From: Saprospiraceae bacterium
GTDB taxonomy: Bacteria; Bacteroidota; Bacteroidia; Chitinophagales; Saprospiraceae
Direction of reading: 5' to 3'
Assembly (NCBI GenBank): GCA_016714445.1
Contig: JADJNF010000008.1
Span: 62,001-126,000 of the forward strand
Length of the DNA: 64,000 nucleotides
The translations under genes and the position numbers were made by a program. Below the pieces are notes generated by a model. It saw nothing but the letters and a program-made list of their open reading frames with translations. It had not been told where the DNA came from and did no database searches. Shown piece by piece: positions 46,581 through 55,177 of this stretch. How positions within the stretch are numbered: the first letter of the stretch is position 1; every line of letters begins with the position of its first letter.

Positions 46581-47015
46581 ATGGACAGACATTATTTTTA
46601 CCAATCATACTATGATCTACTGAAGGAAATATGTCCACCTGATCATTATGAACCCAAAAAAATAAATCAGGTATTCCGGTGGACATTTAATGTAAACCAA
46701 AAGCAAAATAATTTCAAACCTCAATATTTAAAAAATCCGGGGCGCTTTATTAACAAGGAAGATAAACAGACCTGTATGGCCATGGGTCTATCATTTTTTG
46801 ACAATATTGAAGGTGCAGAAAATAGGTTTAATGAATTGCTACAACAATTAGGAAATTCTATAATAAAAGAATTAGGAGTCAATATTTCCAGTGGTTATAT
46901 CGAAGAATCAGATGGGTTAAACGGAGATTTTGGGCTTCATGGACACTTTACTCATCATGCTTACGAACCGGAGAGTTTTCATCAACGATTTACAACAATT
47001 AAAGCACTTATATGA
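46581..47015 (+). CDS. Hypothetical protein, first gene of a coupled two-gene cassette
   Basis: 144 residues, starting MDRHYFYQSYYDLLKEICPPDHYEP. A basic central part (RWTFNVNQKQNNFKPQYLKNPGRF) is followed by CMAMGLSFFDNIEGAENRFNELLQQLG, LGVNISSGYIEESDGLNGDFGLHGHFTHHAYE and a short tail. I recall small Bacteroidota proteins with a similar C-terminal G-x-I...DG-NG...GHFT-H pattern next to a partner like the next gene, but cannot name the family. No signal peptide or transmembrane segment, so cytoplasmic. Its stop overlaps the next start (ATGA at 47012), so the two are probably translated together. Confidence 0.65.
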   Translation: MDRHYFYQSYYDLLKEICPPDHYEPKKINQVFRWTFNVNQKQNNFKPQYLKNPGRFINKEDKQTCMAMGLSFFDNIEGAENRFNELLQQLGNSIIKELGVNISSGYIEESDGLNGDFGLHGHFTHHAYEPESFHQRFTTIKALI

Positions 47016-47550
47016 TTATTGAAAAAGCGTTTACTGAAAACAAAAGTCTGCCATTTAAGAAAGTGGGAGACCTGCTATACCATGAAGGTCCTTTATTGTC
47101 CCTGTTTGTAGATGACCATTCCAATATGATTTTATACAAATGGGTAGATATAGATGTCAACTCCCATCATTGGCTAATTACAAGTATAAGCAGTAAGGAA
47201 TTATTACACTTTTTCAAAAGAGAATTGAGCTTATTAGAATATTACAACAAATGCGAAGAAAAGGTAATAGCAGAAGTAGGTGAAAATTTAGAAGTAAAGA
47301 AAATTAAAGCCATTAAAGACTTGCCAAAAGAATATCTTCCCGGAGAAAAATCATTTTTACAGCTAATGTCTATACACTTTTCGCAGTGGCTATGCAATCA
47401 ATTTTCACAAATGGCCTGGCCATTATTAATGCTGATAAAATTTCATTATTCGATACCCTTGGTTTTACTGTCACCTATCAATCAAATAAGAAAGGAATGA
47501 AAACAACTATTGCCCGCGAAAAGGATATAAAATACATAAAAAGAAAGTAA
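47012..47550 (+). CDS. Hypothetical protein (DUF6575-like), second gene of the cassette, one frameshift
   Basis: Begins MIIEKAFTENKSLPFKKVGDLLYHEGPLLSLFVDDHSNMILYKWVDID, with HHWLITSISSKELLHFF further on. The YxxGPxLS-F...W-D...WL pattern resembles DUF6575, an uncharacterised family; this is from memory. Near 47360 the frame shifts. The other frame continues ANVYTLFAVAMQSIF, DKISLFDTLGFTVTY and KKGMKTTIAREKDIKYIKRK, ending at 47550. The full product is about 179 residues. No membrane segment is evident. Function is unknown; the paired architecture suggests a partner complex. Confidence 0.6.
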
Positions 47551-47555
47551 AAGGA

Positions 47556-47675
47556 ATGAATGAAGGCAAAAGCCATATCAAATATTTTATACAGTCAAAC
47601 TTAGTTTGGATAGCCTTGATATTGATATATGTGCTGGGTAATATTTTTTTTAATAGCAATTTCCTTTCATGTTGA
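47556..47675 (+). CDS. Small single-pass membrane ORF after the cassette
   Basis: 39 codons starting MNEGKSHIKYF, 5 bp after the previous stop and behind an AAAGG sequence. Residues 13-33 (SNLVWIALILIYVLGNIFF) form one transmembrane helix. Close spacing suggests it is the third gene of the cassette. A T8 run at 47643-47650 makes its 3' part sensitive to indels, so the true protein could be longer or shorter. Confidence 0.35.
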   Translation: MNEGKSHIKYFIQSNLVWIALILIYVLGNIFFNSNFLSC

Positions 47676-47791
47676 TCACAGTTTATTTCGTATTTCTGTA
47701 TGGCTTATAAATCGATATAAAATGGATATTGTAAAAGCAAACGATCAACAAAACTACACTCTCACATTTTCAATTTATAAAAGTTATATCT

Positions 47792-49737
47792 TTAGTTTGG
47801 ACTTAGATATTTTATATCATCAAGGATAAGTTTTAAATGATCCGAGTCGTTTTGTAAACTCCGAAAAATGCTATCGGCTGTATTCAAATATGAAAGAGAA
47901 ATTTTATCTTTGAATAACTTATAATAAAATTTTCCTAATATATAATTTGATCCCGCATATTGATATTTAAATTTATGACTATCTTTATTTAGAAGATAAA
48001 GTTCCTTTGAAACATTGTGGAGCATTATGTAGTACTTTTCCGCTTGTAAATTATTATTGAGTTCTGAATATATTTTACCAGATAAATCATAGTTAGTAAG
48101 CAAATATGTTTTGAAGTTCAAATTTGATGAATCAATTAAAATCATATTCTTAATTGATTCCTCTGCTTTTTTAAGAAATTTTAAGCTAATATTGTGATCC
48201 TCTACAGCAAGATAATATTGGGCTGTCCAAGTATAGAATTGATTATGCCTTGTATGATATTCAAGTTTAGCAATTTTATCAATGTCTTGTTTTAGAAACA
48301 GGTTTTCAATTTTTTTCAGATATTTAGTTGCATCGTCAAAGCTTTTTAATGCTAATTCTAATTCAAAAAATAAAGCATATAAATTTCTGCTTTCATTAGT
48401 GCTTATGTCAGCCCCAGAACCTAAACTTGTTTCTATATTTAATAAAACATTCCGACATTTATCATATTCTTTATTTGCAATAAAGTTTTTGCTATTCCAA
48501 ACTGACTTGAGTAATATCCATATTTATTGCCACTAATCTCATTTTTTGTGTAGTGCGTAGCCTTTTCATAACTTGTTTGAGAAGCACAAAATTCACCTGA
48601 CTGATAAAGCAACTCCCCTAAGTTTATATACTCTCTTGCAAGTTCAATAAGAGAAATTGTATCCTTTGGATTTTTTTTAAGTTCATTTTCTAAATAATTG
48701 ATGTTAGTCTCAGCGTTTCCTATTCCAAAATTAGAAAAACCTTGGTGTTCCAAAATAAAATTAATTTTATCGATTACATAAGAATCCTCATTTACATTAA
48801 TTTTAATGGTAAATTGTGATCTATCAGTTATACCATTTTTTATAATTATTATTTCATGTGCTTTAGAATATAATTTTAAAGCTGCACTTTGATAGTTATG
48901 TGCCAATAACATATCTGCCAAATCAATATAAATGCTAATTTCAGAAGAAATATCAACTTCATTTAATTGGGATTGTAAAAACTCAGACATTTTAATATCG
49001 TCTGAGAATCCAATTTGGGAAATTGTCGTAAGTATAAAGATAATTGACTCAATTTCTTCCTGTATTTGTCCATTTTTTAAATCATCTACATTAGCATTTA
49101 CATAATTATTATTTGACTTTTGATCAAATTTATAACTTTCATCTAATTGAAAGTGTAGGCATATTTGATCGCCAGAAGGAGAACAATCTGAAGTCATCAA
49201 ATTTCCGTAAATAATTATATCTGCATTGTGATATAACCGTAGATCTTTTGCATTATTATATGTTATATCGTTTGTTTTAATGTTATTCAAATAGTGAGCA
49301 TTAATATTTAAATTGAAATCATTAGAAATGTTTTCAAGTCTATCTTTTATAACAAAACCAGCATCGTAGTTTTTACCTTCAGATTTACATATCTGGTTAA
49401 ATGGAAGTATTAGTATATCAAATTTACTTTTATCATCTTTAAATATTTTATCTTTACCAACAAGATGAATTATATGAGTCCAGTTCCATTTTATAAGTAA
49501 CACAGCAATAATTAATACAATACCATAAAAAATTGGTTTGAAGCTTAAATAATAATTATTTGATACTTTCCCCTTTATTTTTATTTTGTTATATTCATTT
49601 TTAGAATAAGCTTGACTTAAAGAAAACAAACTGATAAAAGTTATGATAGCTTCAAATGGTATAGATTTCTCTACAAATATTGAATGAAGCCCCCAAATTA
49701 TACAAATTATTGCTATAACTTTTTCTATTGGTTTCAT
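47792..49737 (-). CDS. Membrane-anchored TPR protein with a TolB/FlgO-like domain, one frameshift
   Basis: Start chosen at ATG 49737 (MKPIEKVIAIICIIWGL). The reading frame extends 16 codons further upstream, but only from a TTG. Two to three transmembrane helices occupy residues 1-100. Next is a DILILPFNQIC...GFVIKDRLENI...HNADIIIYGN region, resembling the nucleotide-free TolB/FlgO-like fold that precedes TPRs in Bacteroidota proteins. TPR-type helical repeats follow (LLAHNYQSAALKLYSKAHEI, LGELLYQSGEFCASQTSYEKA). Near 48490 a one-base loss in an A run shifts the frame. The other frame continues KNFIANKEYDKCRNVLL without interruption to LDDIKYLSPN at 47792. The whole is about 648 residues. It likely scaffolds or senses at the inner membrane. 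The function is not known. Confidence 0.65.
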
Positions 49738-49781
49738 GTTGATCTTATTGGATGCAAAGATATTAAAATTTATTTTCCTTA

Positions 49782-49837
49782 TCAATACCTCCCATCCTTA
49801 ACAAAAGGTAGTTTCTCCATCTTGCTCACCTCCTGAC
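49782..49837 (-). pseudogene. Second copy of the dnaE 3' end (last 18 codons)
   Basis: On the minus strand it reads EVSKMEKLPFVKDGRY and a stop, the same as the end of the dnaE at 50647. The nucleotide differences within these codons are synonymous (AAA CTA CCT versus AAG TTG CCG). It abuts the 5' region of the TPR gene. This is a remnant of another dnaE allele or paralogue. Confidence 0.85.
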
Positions 49838-49912
49838 ATAGATAATTCTAAGTAAAAACATTGAACTATTCAACAATAACTTGCGTTACAAATGAGTAAT
49901 AAAAATAACTTT

Positions 49913-50137
49913 ATGAATGTGCAGTATATCACAGATGATACCGGAAAAACCACTGGTGTTTTTATTCCTATTTCTGATTGGAACGGATTGAAATCCAAAT
50001 ATGCAGAAATTAATGAAGAAAATACCATACCCGAATTTCACAAAGAAATTATCAGAAACAGAATGACCGAATACAATACAAATCCTGAGATAGGGCTAGA
50101 CTATGATGAAGTGATTGCTGAGCTGAAAAATGAATAA
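49913..50137 (+). CDS. Antitoxin of a type II toxin-antitoxin pair
   Basis: A 74-residue acidic protein from ATG 49913 (MNVQYITDDTGKTTGVFIPISDWNGL); an upstream ATG at 49892 would add seven residues. The N-terminal DDTGKTTGVFIPI strand region followed by a helical acidic tail (FHKEIIRNRMTEYNT, LDYDEVIAELKNE) is typical of small antitoxins paired with ParE toxins in this phylum. It overlaps the toxin start by 8 bp. It should neutralise the toxin and repress the operon by analogy. Confidence 0.75.
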   Translation: MNVQYITDDTGKTTGVFIPISDWNGLKSKYAEINEENTIPEFHKEIIRNRMTEYNTNPEIGLDYDEVIAELKNE

Positions 50138-50438
50138 TGTATTGAAGGTGATCATTTTACCTTTGGCCAAAGAAGACTTGAAAGAAGCCAAAGTATGGTA
50201 CGAAAATAAACTCATAGGATTAGGGAAACGTTTTTTGTCAGAAGTTGATATAAAAATAGACTTCATCAAAAACAATCCACTTTCATCAAATATTAGATAT
50301 GACAAGATACACACCACTGTATTGGATGTTTTTCCTTTTATAATCCATTACAAAGTAGAAATAGACCATAAAACAATTGTAATCATTGCAGTCCTTCACA
50401 CTAGCTTAGATCCTGGAAAATGGCAATCAAGAAAATAA
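50130..50438 (+). CDS. parE: RelE/ParE-family toxin
   Basis: 102 residues with the family pattern: ILPLAKEDLKEAKVWYENKLIGLGKRFLSEVD, IKNNPLSSNIRYDKIHTTVLDVFPFIIHYKV and IIAVLHTSLDPGKWQ. ParE-type toxins of this kind inhibit gyrase and RelE types cleave mRNA. The EAxxWYE...GLGxRFL signature favours the ParE side. It directly follows the antitoxin. The reading frame is intact, so the module is probably functional. Confidence 0.85.
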   Translation: MNNVLKVIILPLAKEDLKEAKVWYENKLIGLGKRFLSEVDIKIDFIKNNPLSSNIRYDKIHTTVLDVFPFIIHYKVEIDHKTIVIIAVLHTSLDPGKWQSRK

Positions 50439-50464
50439 TTGATTATGCATAACTACTTACGGTA

Positions 50465-50606
50465 AATAAAAAAATTCCTTTCAAAGATGTTAAAAACATG
50501 GTTATAGGTGGAGACTTATGATATTGTCTTCAGTGAAGGAGCTATAAAGGATTTGAAAGTTATACCACAAAAAGAACAACTAAAGAAACTTGATTATTAC
50601 TTCTAA
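50465..50606 (+). pseudogene. Degenerate RelE/ParE-like toxin fragment (island right end)
   Basis: Reads KIPFKDVKNMVIGG, then across a shift YDIVFSEGAIKDLKVIPQKEQLKKLDYYF and a stop. It resembles the fragment at 46447-46556 in both nucleotides and readable residues. It lies between the intact toxin gene and the 3' end of dnaE. It is presumably the remnant of a second module. Confidence 0.45.
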
Positions 50607-50646
50607 TTCAGATTATTCGCTTGTTCATCGTTCAGATTGTTAGCTT

Positions 50647-53586
50647 TCAATACCTCCCATCCTTAACAAACGGCAACTTCTCCATCTTGCTCACCTCCAG
50701 ACTTGCGAAGCCAAAATCATCGACTACCTTGCCTAGTACAATATAACAACCTTTGCCCTGAAATGCGTAGGCTTTCAGGCTCGGCGGGAAATGTACCGTG
50801 TCAAAGAAGTGGCCATCGACGTCGGTCATCGTACCGAAATTCATGAGATCGCCTTTGGATGTGGTGACCCATTTGCGACACACGTAGTAGCCGACCATTC
50901 TCACCGTCTTCCCGACGCAGTCTTTCATTTGTGTGGCTCTGATGTCTCCGCGGAACTTGGTCTGGAGCAGGTCAAAGGGATTGCAAAGCGGAAATCCCAA
51001 GAGCTCGATTTCGTCAAAGGATTGTTCGTGCTCTGTCTCTGAGAGTATCGGTAATGTGAAATTTTCCGGCTCCGTGTCAAATAACATCTCGCCGGCGTAG
51101 GCGTGTTTGATGAGTGGATTGTGGACGGCATTTTTTTCCCACATAAGCTCGTACTTGTTCATCCCTGTGAAGCGGAAAGCACCGATGCGGATGAGGATTT
51201 CGAGTTGCTCCTTGGAGATATTGATGCGATGAGTGAAGTCTTTCAGACTGCGGTAGTCGCCGTGCAGCTGTCGCTCCTCGACGATGGCATGAGAGAGTTT
51301 TTGCTCCAGATTGGCCAGATGAACGAAGCCTATGTAGATCGTGGTACCATAGATATTGGTGTAATAGGTGGAGTTATTGACACAAGGTGCTTCTATTTTT
51401 GCGCCACACATACGGGCTTCGTGGACATACTGCTCAGTACTGTAGAATCCACCAAAATTATTGATCACGGCGGTCATAAACTCGAGCGGAAAGTAGGTCT
51501 TGAGATATAAACTCTGGAAAGACTCCGCTGCAAAACTGGCCGAATGCGCCTTGCAGAAGGAGTAACCGCTGAAACTCTCGATCTGTCGCCATACTTCCTT
51601 ACTGAGCTCATCGGGATAACCACGCTCTTTGCAGTTTTTAAAATATTTCTCTTGCAATCGATAGAAGGTATCCGAACTCTTCTTTTTGCCGGTCATGATA
51701 CGTCGCAACACATCCGACTCGTCGAGATCGAGACCCGAGAAATGATGGACGATCTTCATCACATCTTCCTGATAGACCATGACGCCATACGTCTCGCCAA
51801 GATGCTCCTCAAATACCGGATGAAGATAGGTGTAACTGTCCGGCTTGTGAAATCGCTGTATGTACTCACGCATCATGCCCGACTGTGCCACGCCCGGACG
51901 TATGATCGAACTGGCGGCGACGAGATGTATATAATTATCACATCGCAACTTGTGGAGCAAACCACGCATGGCGGGCGACTCTATGTAGAAACAGCCGATA
52001 CAATGACCGGAACGCAGTTGGGCCTTGACCTTGGGATCTTCTTTGATCAGTGCTACATTGTGTACGTCGATGGCCTTGCCTTGATTTTGTTTGACGAGAT
52101 CTACGGCGTCTTTGATGTGGCCGAGACCTCGCTGTGAGAGCACATCGTATTTATGGTATTCGAGATCTTCGGCGCCGTACATATCGAAATGGACGATGGG
52201 AAATCCCTTGGGCATTAGTTGTAATGCAGTGTGATAATTGAGTGGTTTTTCGCTGATGAGAATACCTCCGGCGTGGATGGAGAGATAGTTCGGAAACTTT
52301 TCGATCATCTTACCATACTTAAAGATGTGTCTGGCAAAGGGATGATGTTTGTCCACGGCCATGGGTTCGTCCACGATGGTGTCTATGTCCGCTTTGGGCA
52401 ATCCGAGTACCTTACCGAGTTCGCGGATGATGGATTTGCCCTTGAAGGTATTGTAGGTAGCAAGCAAAGCAGTATGTTCTTTGCCGTATCGTTTGAAGAT
52501 GTAGTCGGTGACATCATCACGATTATTCCACGAGAAGTCGATGTCAAAATCCGGAGGCGATGATCGGTGCGGATTGATAAATCGCTCAAAATACAGGTCC
52601 AGTTCGAGAGGGTCTACGTCGGTGATATTGAGATTGTATGCCACGATAGAGTTGGCTCCAGATCCTCGGCCTACATGAAAATAACCGACTGAATGTGCAT
52701 ATCGGACGATGTCCCACGTGATGAGAAAGTAAGCACAAAATCCCATCTGCTTGATGACTTTGAGCTCTCGAAGTGTCCGCTCTTCCGCCTTTTTATGCTT
52801 TTCGCCAAAACGTTTTTTACACCCACTAGTGGCAAGTTTGGTCAGTAGTTTGAAGTCGTCATCAGCATCACCGGTAAAAGTACGACGATTATGAAATTTA
52901 CTTGCCTCCATCTCTGTATGGCAAGTGTCCAGGATATGTTGTGTATTGGCGATGATGTGCGGATACTGTTGAAATACATTTTCGAGATGGCCTTTTGGGT
53001 AAAATATCTCTGATGACTTGGCGCAATCTTTGGCATCTAGCTTACCGATGACGATGTTGAGATCAATACAGCGAAGCAGTTTGTGTGCCTTAAATCCGTC
53101 CTGATCAACAAAGGTCACGGGACTGAAGATGACGAGTTTATCGGGATAATTTTTAAGATAAGATGAATATAGATGGTTGACTTCTTCGGGTCTGACGCCT
53201 GCATACTCGTAGTCCCGGAGCAGCTCTACGCCTTTGGGCAGTTTACGATAGATGATGTAGCAGTGCTGGAGTTCAGGTGCTTCTTTAGGTAGTGGCTCAC
53301 CGGTAAGCGATGACTCAGTCAGTAGCGAACAAAGCTCGCGCCATCCTTCATCATTGCGTGCGATACCGAGATAGAGAAATTCATTGTCCTGGCGAAATTC
53401 TATTCCTAAGATAGGTTTTATGCCTTGCTCACGGCAGGTCCGTACAAACTGAAAAGCCGCTGAAGTATTATTGATATCGGACATGACGAGACACTCGGCG
53501 CCATAAGACTTAGCGATGCCGGGCAAATCTTCGGGTGCGAAGGTACCGTATCGGAGGCTAAAGTAGGAGTGACAGTTGAGATACAT
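50647..53586 (-). CDS. dnaE2: DNA polymerase III alpha subunit, DnaE/DnaE2-type
   Basis: About 979 residues from ATG 53586 (MYLNCHSYFSLRYGTFAPEDL). The frame is open 20 codons further upstream, but that part is a low-complexity repeat. Domains in order: PHP (NCHSYFSLRYG, VMSDINN), palm/fingers with YFHVGRGSGANSIVAYNL and PPDFDIDFSW (two catalytic Asp), YGVMVYQEDVMKI, SFCKAHSASFA, a helix-hairpin region and a C-terminal OB domain (VGYYVCRKWVTTSKG...). It is shorter than the replicative DnaE (about 1,160), which fits the error-prone DnaE2/ImuC type used in translesion synthesis. No imuA or imuB lies next to it here. The assignment to the mutasome type rather than replicative type is inferred. 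Confidence 0.85.
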   Translation of the reverse strand: MYLNCHSYFSLRYGTFAPEDLPGIAKSYGAECLVMSDINNTSAAFQFVRTCREQGIKPILGIEFRQDNEFLYLGIARNDEGWRELCSLLTESSLTGEPLPKEAPELQHCYIIYRKLPKGVELLRDYEYAGVRPEEVNHLYSSYLKNYPDKLVIFSPVTFVDQDGFKAHKLLRCIDLNIVIGKLDAKDCAKSSEIFYPKGHLENVFQQYPHIIANTQHILDTCHTEMEASKFHNRRTFTGDADDDFKLLTKLATSGCKKRFGEKHKKAEERTLRELKVIKQMGFCAYFLITWDIVRYAHSVGYFHVGRGSGANSIVAYNLNITDVDPLELDLYFERFINPHRSSPPDFDIDFSWNNRDDVTDYIFKRYGKEHTALLATYNTFKGKSIIRELGKVLGLPKADIDTIVDEPMAVDKHHPFARHIFKYGKMIEKFPNYLSIHAGGILISEKPLNYHTALQLMPKGFPIVHFDMYGAEDLEYHKYDVLSQRGLGHIKDAVDLVKQNQGKAIDVHNVALIKEDPKVKAQLRSGHCIGCFYIESPAMRGLLHKLRCDNYIHLVAASSIIRPGVAQSGMMREYIQRFHKPDSYTYLHPVFEEHLGETYGVMVYQEDVMKIVHHFSGLDLDESDVLRRIMTGKKKSSDTFYRLQEKYFKNCKERGYPDELSKEVWRQIESFSGYSFCKAHSASFAAESFQSLYLKTYFPLEFMTAVINNFGGFYSTEQYVHEARMCGAKIEAPCVNNSTYYTNIYGTTIYIGFVHLANLEQKLSHAIVEERQLHGDYRSLKDFTHRINISKEQLEILIRIGAFRFTGMNKYELMWEKNAVHNPLIKHAYAGEMLFDTEPENFTLPILSETEHEQSFDEIELLGFPLCNPFDLLQTKFRGDIRATQMKDCVGKTVRMVGYYVCRKWVTTSKGDLMNFGTMTDVDGHFFDTVHFPPSLKAYAFQGKGCYIVLGKVVDDFGFASLEVSKMEKLPFVKDGRY

Positions 53587-53678
53587 CGACGATAAGGTTG
53601 AGATTAAGGTTGAGACTGATACTAAGAATAGGGTGACAAAACTCACCTCAACCTTAGGCTTAGTCTCAGTATGTCGAT
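53585..53678. repeat. Imperfect palindrome and direct repeats upstream of dnaE
   Basis: ATCGAC (53585-53590) mirrors GTCGAT (53673-53678). AAGGTTGAG occurs twice (53594, 53606) and its complement CTCAACCTT once (53647). The structure overlaps the start codon and 5' UTR of dnaE, so it could influence translation or mark a small inserted repeat. Confidence 0.55.
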
Positions 53679-53710
53679 TTAAACGTCAATATAATGTCGT
53701 TAAATCTGGC

Positions 53711-53718
53711 AAATATAG
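53711..53718 (-). promoter_or_regulatory. Possible -7 box for dnaE
   Basis: TATATTTG on the minus strand, about 125 bp upstream of ATG 53586; the repeat structure would be within the leader. No -33 element found. Confidence 0.35.
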
Positions 53719-53817
53719 ATAAAAAAATGATATTGTAAATAGATATATCACAAAATGAGCGATAAATTTCTCTAATCGTCATAACATATATGTAAATTAC
53801 ACTTATTGTGGGTTGCA

Positions 53818-53849
53818 TTTGTAAATTTCGGCGAGTTGATGTATTTTTG
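53818..53849 (+). promoter_or_regulatory. Predicted promoter of the two-gene membrane protein operon
   Basis: TTTG (53818-53821), 20 bp, TATTTTTG (53842-53849), matching the Bacteroidota -33/-7 consensus. About 100 nt of leader before ATG 53957. Confidence 0.5.
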
Positions 53850-53956
53850 CATCATGCGGCGGATTTAACAATTTTGATAAAAGAATTAATTAATTGAACA
53901 ATCTTGAATTAAAACTGCTCCTTGCAATTTATTTAACTAATTTAAAACAAAATCTT

Positions 53957-54247
53957 ATGAGCACAGAAAATGAAGAAATTAAAGAAGAAGGCATAAAAGA
54001 AGATGAAAAGCCACAAAAACCTTGGGAAGCCATATTAGTTGGAGTAGGTATGATTGCTTTTGGCATATTTTTATACTATACATTCAACAACTTGGAGCAA
54101 GAAGGTGGATCTGTTAGAATAAATTGGTTGTTTGCATTAGCTTATAAAATTGGAGGTAAATGGACAGTAGCAGTAATCATTACTTTGATTGGTATATTTA
54201 CCACTTATTCTGGATTTGTTGCACTTAAAAACAAACCTAAAGAATAA
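53957..54247 (+). CDS. Small two-pass membrane protein
   Basis: The start chosen is ATG 53957 (MSTENEEIKEEGIKEDEKPQKPWEA), because residues before it in the longer frame are unremarkable. 96 residues: a charged acidic N-terminus, then two hydrophobic helices (AILVGVGMIAFGIFLYYTF and WTVAVIITLIGIFTTYSGFVAL). No family recognised. It is 2 bp upstream of the next gene and probably co-transcribed. Confidence 0.6.
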   Translation: MSTENEEIKEEGIKEDEKPQKPWEAILVGVGMIAFGIFLYYTFNNLEQEGGSVRINWLFALAYKIGGKWTVAVIITLIGIFTTYSGFVALKNKPKE

Positions 54248-54249
54248 CT

Positions 54250-55083
54250 ATGGGGCTATTCTCTCAGTATTATAAAATAGAAAATGAAAATATAAACCAT
54301 ATTGTTTTCGCTGAACAAGTTGGTGACAATATAGAGTTTACGTATTTTCAAGGTGAATCTGAATTAGACCGAGTTACAATAGAAAGTACCGGAGAAGCAA
54401 GATTAAGGGCCAATGATTCAGAAATAAAAATTAGCCAAACTTGGCTTGGCACTAAGCTCTTTTTAATAACACCCAATGGAGAAATACAACTAGTTAAAGT
54501 TAAAAAAAGTGAGATTTTTCAAGATGTTTCTAAAGCAAACGAAAAGCCACCAATTCAGATAAATTACAAAATAATTGTATCAGGTATTTTATTGGCATTA
54601 ATATCCTTGTTACTATATTATTACTATCCAGATTCATCGAGTTTAGTTATGAAAGTATTTCCATTCGGAGTTGCTTTTTTAGGTGGTCATTTAATAGCTA
54701 GTCAATTATTCCAAAACGAAAATATACTTGGTAAATCCAAGAGCCGTATTTTGGTTAGTTTGATTTTTGGTATAGGAACATTAATTTTTGCTGAAAATTA
54801 TTTTGGAAACAGTTCTGACATTTCAGGAAATTCACCTTTAACAAAAGCAATAATTAGTAAAGTAGATTTCCATGAAGCAATGCGCATCAAGAGAAAAGAT
54901 ATAGATGCTTATTGGAGCCATGACTATATATTTTATGTCGATGGTAAAGAATATAGTGGTTATAAGAGATCTAGCAATCCCATTTATAAAATAGGCGATA
55001 CAATTATGGTGCAATATTTAGAAGGCAAACCACAATTTAACAAACAATTTGATAATGCTAATCCTGTAGATTCTTATGATTAG
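54250..55083 (+). CDS. Membrane protein with DUF3592-like C-terminal domain
   Basis: 277 residues. The N-terminal about 100 residues are soluble and beta-rich (FAEQVGDNIEFTYFQGESEL, QTWLGTKLFLITPNGEI). Three to four transmembrane helices follow (YKIIVSGILLALISLLLYYYY, VFPFGVAFLGGHLIA, RILVSLIFGIGTLIFAENYF). The extramembrane C-terminus has YIFYVDGKEYSGY and KIGDTIMVQYLEGKPQFN. The Y-V-dG-k-Y...GD-v-V-Y-P pattern resembles DUF3592 domains. The function is unknown. The gene is in an operon with the preceding small membrane protein. Confidence 0.6.
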   Translation: MGLFSQYYKIENENINHIVFAEQVGDNIEFTYFQGESELDRVTIESTGEARLRANDSEIKISQTWLGTKLFLITPNGEIQLVKVKKSEIFQDVSKANEKPPIQINYKIIVSGILLALISLLLYYYYPDSSSLVMKVFPFGVAFLGGHLIASQLFQNENILGKSKSRILVSLIFGIGTLIFAENYFGNSSDISGNSPLTKAIISKVDFHEAMRIKRKDIDAYWSHDYIFYVDGKEYSGYKRSSNPIYKIGDTIMVQYLEGKPQFNKQFDNANPVDSYD

Positions 55084-55177
55084 TTCATTTTAAAGACGAA
55101 GTTCAAAACAATCATTTCTCAAAACCCTGAACCTTATGCCTTAGCCCTGAATAGGATTTCAATACTGCTTTGGCACT

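Noticed and set aside
46413..46604. 63-codon minus-strand frame near the island start
   Set aside because: It overlaps the toxin-like remnant and the start of the 46581 gene, and has no recognisable features.
47629..47829. 66-codon plus-strand frame after the small membrane ORF
   Set aside because: It runs into the 3' end of the TPR gene and has no independent start signal. It may partly be the frame-shifted continuation of the small membrane ORF.
50791..52563. Plus-strand frames of up to 197 codons across dnaE
   Set aside because: Antisense to a full-length polymerase gene with all its motifs. No independent support.
53587..53646. Longer dnaE start giving MSFVTLFLVSVSTLISTLSS
   Set aside because: The extra residues are encoded by the palindromic repeat. 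The PHP domain starts normally at MYLNCHSYFS.
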